NCBI GenBank assembly: GCA_965215225.1
Contig: OZ244039.1
Span: forward strand, 2,108,001 to 2,172,000
Length of the DNA: 64,000 nt
Reading direction: 5' to 3'
Source of the DNA: G965215225 sp965215225
GTDB taxonomy: Bacteria; Pseudomonadota; Gammaproteobacteria; CBDBNL01; JAAOII01
Shown: positions 61,214-64,000 of the stretch, one piece after another
Layout: every line of letters starts with the position of its first letter
Position numbering within the stretch: position 1 is the stretch's first letter
Program-made: the position numbers and the translations under genes
Notes under the pieces: model-generated
Databases searched by the model: none
What the model was told of the DNA's origin: nothing
What the model saw: only the letters and a program-made list of their open reading frames with translations

Positions 61214-62131
61214 ATGGATCAATTCATCGATCGCATCCTCTGTGGCGACTGCCTTCAACTAGCCAAGAAGCTGCCAGATGACTATGTGGATCTCATAATA
61301 ACCAGTCCGCCTTATTTTGGCTGTCGCGTCTATGGCGCTGAAACCCTAGGGCGTGAAGAACATCCGCTTGAATATGTTGCCAATGTCCTAAAAATCACTG
61401 CCATCTTAAAACAAAAACTAAAATCCCGCGGTAGCTTTTACTTGAATATAGGAGACATCTATTTCGGCACCAAAGGATTCATCCGCAACAAAGGTAGCTA
61501 CAAAAGGAAAACCGACAAGCACTATAAAGAACACAAGATAGTGCGCCCCAACAAGAACGGCTATTTACAATACAAGCAGGTTCTTATGTTGCCGGAAAAA
61601 CAGGCGAATCCAGGTATTACTCTTAATTTACAATACAAGCAGGTTCTTATGTTGCCGGAAAGGATAGCAATAGGCATGCAAGAACAAGGCTGGATACTGA
61701 GAAACAAGATTATTTGGGAAAAGCCTAACCCTGTCCCTTCATACTCGCCGGATAGACGATACCCTGTCTATGAACACATTTTCCATTTCGTTAAAGCACG
61801 CAAATACTACTTTGATTTGGATCTAGCACGCCAACTGAAGCACCACCGGGATGTAATCAGAAATAAGATAGAACCCTTTGGCACTCATCAGGCTTCTTTT
61901 CCCCTCTCGCTAATCAGACCTTTCATTGAGACCACTTCCCAAGAAAGAGATTTAGTCCTAGACCCCTTTATAGGTAGCGGCACTACTGCCATAGCCGCCC
62001 TGCAATTAAACCGCCACTATCTAGGTTTTGAACTAAATAAAAAATTCTGTCGTCTGAGTGAAAAAAGAATAAGCCAGGTTGCTCCTCAAGCCAGCGCTTA
62101 TGCTAAGAGTATGGCCTTATTCGGAGAGTGA
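61214..62131 (+). CDS. DNA methyltransferase (TSPPY type) of second R-M system
   Basis: Single-domain methyltransferase with catalytic TSPPYF (30-35 from this ATG) and SAM-binding LDPFIGSGTTA near the C-terminus, typical of N4-cytosine (or N6-adenine) beta-class enzymes. I use the ATG at 61214; a TTG at 61208 overlapping secB is an alternative. A 63-bp in-frame duplication (LQYKQVLMLPE occurs twice, 21 residues apart) interrupts the region before GMQEQGWILRNKIIW and may affect activity. Overlaps the nuclease gene by 4 bp. Confidence 0.85.
   Translation: MDQFIDRILCGDCLQLAKKLPDDYVDLIITSPPYFGCRVYGAETLGREEHPLEYVANVLKITAILKQKLKSRGSFYLNIGDIYFGTKGFIRNKGSYKRKTDKHYKEHKIVRPNKNGYLQYKQVLMLPEKQANPGITLNLQYKQVLMLPERIAIGMQEQGWILRNKIIWEKPNPVPSYSPDRRYPVYEHIFHFVKARKYYFDLDLARQLKHHRDVIRNKIEPFGTHQASFPLSLIRPFIETTSQERDLVLDPFIGSGTTAIAALQLNRHYLGFELNKKFCRLSEKRISQVAPQASAYAKSMALFGE
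61564..61665 (+). repeat. In-frame direct duplication inside the methyltransferase gene
   Basis: A ~36-bp string beginning TTTACAATACAAGCAGG occurs at 61564 and again at 61627, 63 bp later, keeping the frame. The 27 bp between the copies have no counterpart after the second copy, so the event is a duplication plus extra sequence. Confidence 0.85.
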
Positions 62132-63264
62132 AAAGCAATTTAGAGGCTATATATCAAAAAGGACTTAGTGAATATACCAATTTTCTTAAGGCAGCTGCAA
62201 GTCTATCAAGACTATTTAGCAATTCTACTACTCCCTTTTTACACTATAGATTTGTTGAGAACATCTATTGTCGCGCTTTTGGAGCAAAGCACTTAAGACG
62301 TAAGGACATATCATATGATGCCATCATCAATGGTTATGGTATAGGATTAAAGACTTTTACCATAGAGAAATATCGCAAGACAGAAAAAATAGCCGAGTTT
62401 AATCGCCAAAGCGAAGAAATCAATCGGCTCAAAGGGGAACTATTGGTTAGAAAAATAGCGTCCCTCAGAAACGAAAGAATAAGATTTGCTAACACAGCCT
62501 ATAACATAGAAGCGGCTGTATATCATTGTGTTGGACGACAGAAGAATAAACTACTGCTTTTTAACAGCCCATATGAAAAGGTTGATATAGATAAGATCAC
62601 TGATATTAACACAAAACAGACAGGCATTGCTTTCGGTGATGGTAAAAACCATTACTCCTATAACTTCTCTAAAAGCACTCTTTACAAGACCTTTGAAATC
62701 AATGCTGATATGGTTGAAGTAGGGGTTGATATATTAGCAGATCCTTATACTATTCTCACTGAATTACTTCATAAAGACAAAGGCAGTTATGAGGATAAGG
62801 CAACAGAATATGTCATCTTGCCTCTATACTCTTCAAAGAAAGGCTTGAGTGAAAAACAAGTTCCCGTGAGAAGCGGCCTAAATCAATGGAATGCTAAGGG
62901 AAGGCTAAGGGACTTTGGGGAAGTGTACATACCTGTTCCAAGTCAAGTTCATCAAATTGCCCCTTACTTCTTTCCCCCACGAGACACGACATTTAAGCTC
63001 CAAACCCCAACTGGAGAAATACTAAGCGCAAAACTATGTCAAGAAAATTCAAAAGCATTAATGACAAATCCAAACAAGGCACTATCTGACTGGCTACTAA
63101 GAGGCATTTTCGCCACAAAGGAAGGAGAAATTATGACCTATAAAAAATTACTGGCAGCCGGAACAGATAGCATCAAAATAGAAAAACTAAATGAGGACAC
63201 TTTCTCTATTGATTTTGCTGAAATTGATGCCTATGAAAAATTTATCGCTCAGAACAAAAAATAG
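62128..63264 (+). CDS. Type II restriction endonuclease
   Basis: 378-aa protein starting at GTG, overlapping the methyltransferase stop (GTGA). The N-terminal half has a PD-(D/E)xK-like pattern: D64 in ISYDAIINGY followed by G73-L74-K75 in GIGLKTF. The C-terminal part (GEVYIPVPSQVHQIAPYFFPPRD...FKLQTPTGE...LSDWLLRGIF) resembles the DNA-binding domain seen in NgoFVII-type restriction enzymes. The cut site cannot be predicted. The GC-poor sequence suggests the pair was acquired together. Confidence 0.7.
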   Translation: MKSNLEAIYQKGLSEYTNFLKAAASLSRLFSNSTTPFLHYRFVENIYCRAFGAKHLRRKDISYDAIINGYGIGLKTFTIEKYRKTEKIAEFNRQSEEINRLKGELLVRKIASLRNERIRFANTAYNIEAAVYHCVGRQKNKLLLFNSPYEKVDIDKITDINTKQTGIAFGDGKNHYSYNFSKSTLYKTFEINADMVEVGVDILADPYTILTELLHKDKGSYEDKATEYVILPLYSSKKGLSEKQVPVRSGLNQWNAKGRLRDFGEVYIPVPSQVHQIAPYFFPPRDTTFKLQTPTGEILSAKLCQENSKALMTNPNKALSDWLLRGIFATKEGEIMTYKKLLAAGTDSIKIEKLNEDTFSIDFAEIDAYEKFIAQNKK

Positions 63265-63269
63265 CCCCC

Positions 63270-63374
63270 TCACTCTTCCCAGCCCCCCCCCCCCCCCCCC
63301 CCCCAGCCAAGCTGGTGCCAGACTTCAAATGCGCCGACTGCGACCGCATTGGCAAGGTTTAGACTATGGCCATT
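63270..63374 (-). pseudogene. trmL: tRNA methyltransferase TrmL-like 3' remnant
   Basis: A minus-strand frame reads NGHSLNLANAVAVGAFEVWH then QLGW, the conserved C-terminal helix of TrmL/SPOUT 2'-O-methyltransferases (SLNLSNAVAV...YEAWRQ.G). It then runs into a poly-G tract encoding six Gly, ending GWEE and a TGA at 63270-63272. Only about 25 of ~155 codons are recognisable; the 5' part is missing to the right. Tail-to-tail with the restriction enzyme gene, so the R-M insertion may have been associated with its loss. Confidence 0.6.
63283..63304. repeat. Homopolymeric tract of 22 C (22 G on the minus strand)
   Basis: Uninterrupted C22 located 18 bp beyond the restriction-enzyme stop codon and inside the trmL-like remnant. 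Such tracts slip readily during replication and are common phase-variation devices; assembly or sequencing error in length is also possible. Confidence 0.95.
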
Positions 63375-63679
63375 AAAGTATCTAATCACTACCTGCTTAC
63401 TCCTTGTTTCATTCTTTCACTGAAAGATGGGTGTAATGTTTTTCATTCATATTGAAAAACCTCTCTTGTATTCACTTAGGGGGATTGTGGTCAGATATGG
63501 TTGATAACTAATAGTTATATAATCTCGTCAGAGAGTTGTTGCACTTATGATGTAAATTCACCTTTCAAAAAAAGAACGAGCGATGATAAAAAAAATGAAC
63601 AGTTAATTCTACCAGTTCGATAACTATAAAAGGAATATAGTTCAATTAGCATCAGTAGAATCCCCGACAAGGTCCCTTA
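63375..63679. other. Intergenic sequence with an IS30 N-terminal remnant
   Basis: Apart from the transposase remnant at 63556-63606, this stretch is AT-rich and shows no gene. The ATATAATC motif near 63520 resembles the palindrome upstream of the first IS30 fragment. Confidence 0.5.
63556..63606 (+). pseudogene. IS30 transposase N-terminal remnant
   Basis: The plus-strand frame reads IHLSKKERAMIKKMNS then stops. It aligns with HLSEKERYMIEEM of the IS30 fragment at 2485. Only about 16 codons remain. Confidence 0.55.
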
Positions 63680-63904
63680 CCTGTTATATGGCACCTCCGC
63701 CATTGGATTGAAAGAATGGGGGACTAGTCAAAGCTAGTTGTCAGTTTAGGCAAAAAAGCTGCTCGTCTAAACGGGTCTGGTTTAGTTGAGGTTTGCCAGG
63801 CATCCCATCCAAAGGCCACTAACTACGCCATTTCGGGTGAAGCTAAGAGACGCGTCAGAACCAGCCGTATAAGCGATGGAAGTATAGTTGAGGCAGTCGG
63901 CAGT
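63680..63904 (-). repeat. Decayed 3'-end repeats of the lipoprotein family at the right edge
   Basis: At least two degenerate units with CAGTTTAGG...GTCTAAACGGGTCTGGTTTAG...ACTACGCCATTTCGGG order, related to the tails at 8.5-17.2 kb. They lead into the stop codon of the partial lipoprotein gene. Confidence 0.6.
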
Positions 63905-64000
63905 TTAGGGAATCAGAGCGTCTAACCGGGCCTGGTTTATTACGGGGTTGTTTCTTGTATCGAAAGACCACCAGCTACGCCATTCGGCAGGGGAGATGGG
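63905..64000 (-). CDS. Partial surface lipoprotein (C-terminal 31 codons), continues beyond the window
   Basis: Minus-strand frame from the window edge reads PISPAEWRSWWSFDTRNNP then VINQARLDALIP and a TAA at 63905. It is homologous to the PLAPAEWRSWWSLDENGNPA...RLDALSN ends of the tandem lipoproteins. A seventh family member therefore starts to the right of the window. Confidence 0.85.
   Translation of the reverse strand, partial: PISPAEWRSWWSFDTRNNPVINQARLDALIP

Overview
The window looks like a chromosomal segment of a gammaproteobacterium. Evidence: secB, epmA, lpxH, rsxA, sohB, folE2, gloB, a pheA / tyrA-aroA fusion / cmk / rpsA / lapA run, and a metE-metF pair. Genes are dense, intergenic sequence is AT-rich, and many junctions carry short tandem repeats. 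All family names were assigned by eye from motifs and overall resemblance; no database search was run.

Left part (1-8165): housekeeping genes (gloB, folE2, sohB, D-amino-acid aminotransferase) surround a small defence scar. This is a six-repeat CRISPR array (36-nt repeats, 30-nt spacers) with no cas genes, wedged between the first ~31 codons of an IS30-type transposase and the first ~48 codons of a DNA methyltransferase. Further right lies a type II restriction-modification pair: a fused two-domain methyltransferase followed by an HNH nuclease.

8200-19560: four tandem minus-strand paralogues of a surface-type lipoprotein (lipobox, Gly-rich tether, FN3-like domain, calcium-binding TSP3-like repeats, GLUG-like beta-solenoid repeats, conserved C-terminus). 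Each ~2.5-2.9 kb unit has its own conserved promoter, a downstream array of decayed copies of its own last codons, and a remnant of an IS30 transposase C-terminus. Two more distant relatives (39.7-45.6 kb) and one copy running off the right edge make seven family members.

19700-39600: mainly core genes: two tRNA-Lys, EamA transporter, dtd, prmC, epmA, lpxH, purD, nadA, rsxA, a serine block (serA, serB-like, and a Rieske-TPP enzyme fusion), then aromatic amino-acid genes leading to cmk, ribosomal protein S1 with a long acidic tail, lapA and a TPR lipoprotein.

45800-50600: a triplicated short-chain dehydrogenase plus sulfotransferase module in which two of the three SDR copies are reduced to remnants. 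One of these is followed by a 214-bp MITE-like insertion whose empty site is visible in the paralogous copy. Right part (50.6-64 kb): an isolated atpD, rpe, metE-metF, PPi-type phosphofructokinase, an Omp85-like protein, trpB with grxD, a rhodanese, secB, a second restriction-modification pair, a trmL 3' remnant running into a 22-nt homopolymer, another IS30 remnant and the start of another lipoprotein locus.

Overall, a conserved metabolic backbone is interrupted by segments of surface-protein amplification, restriction and mobile-element decay.
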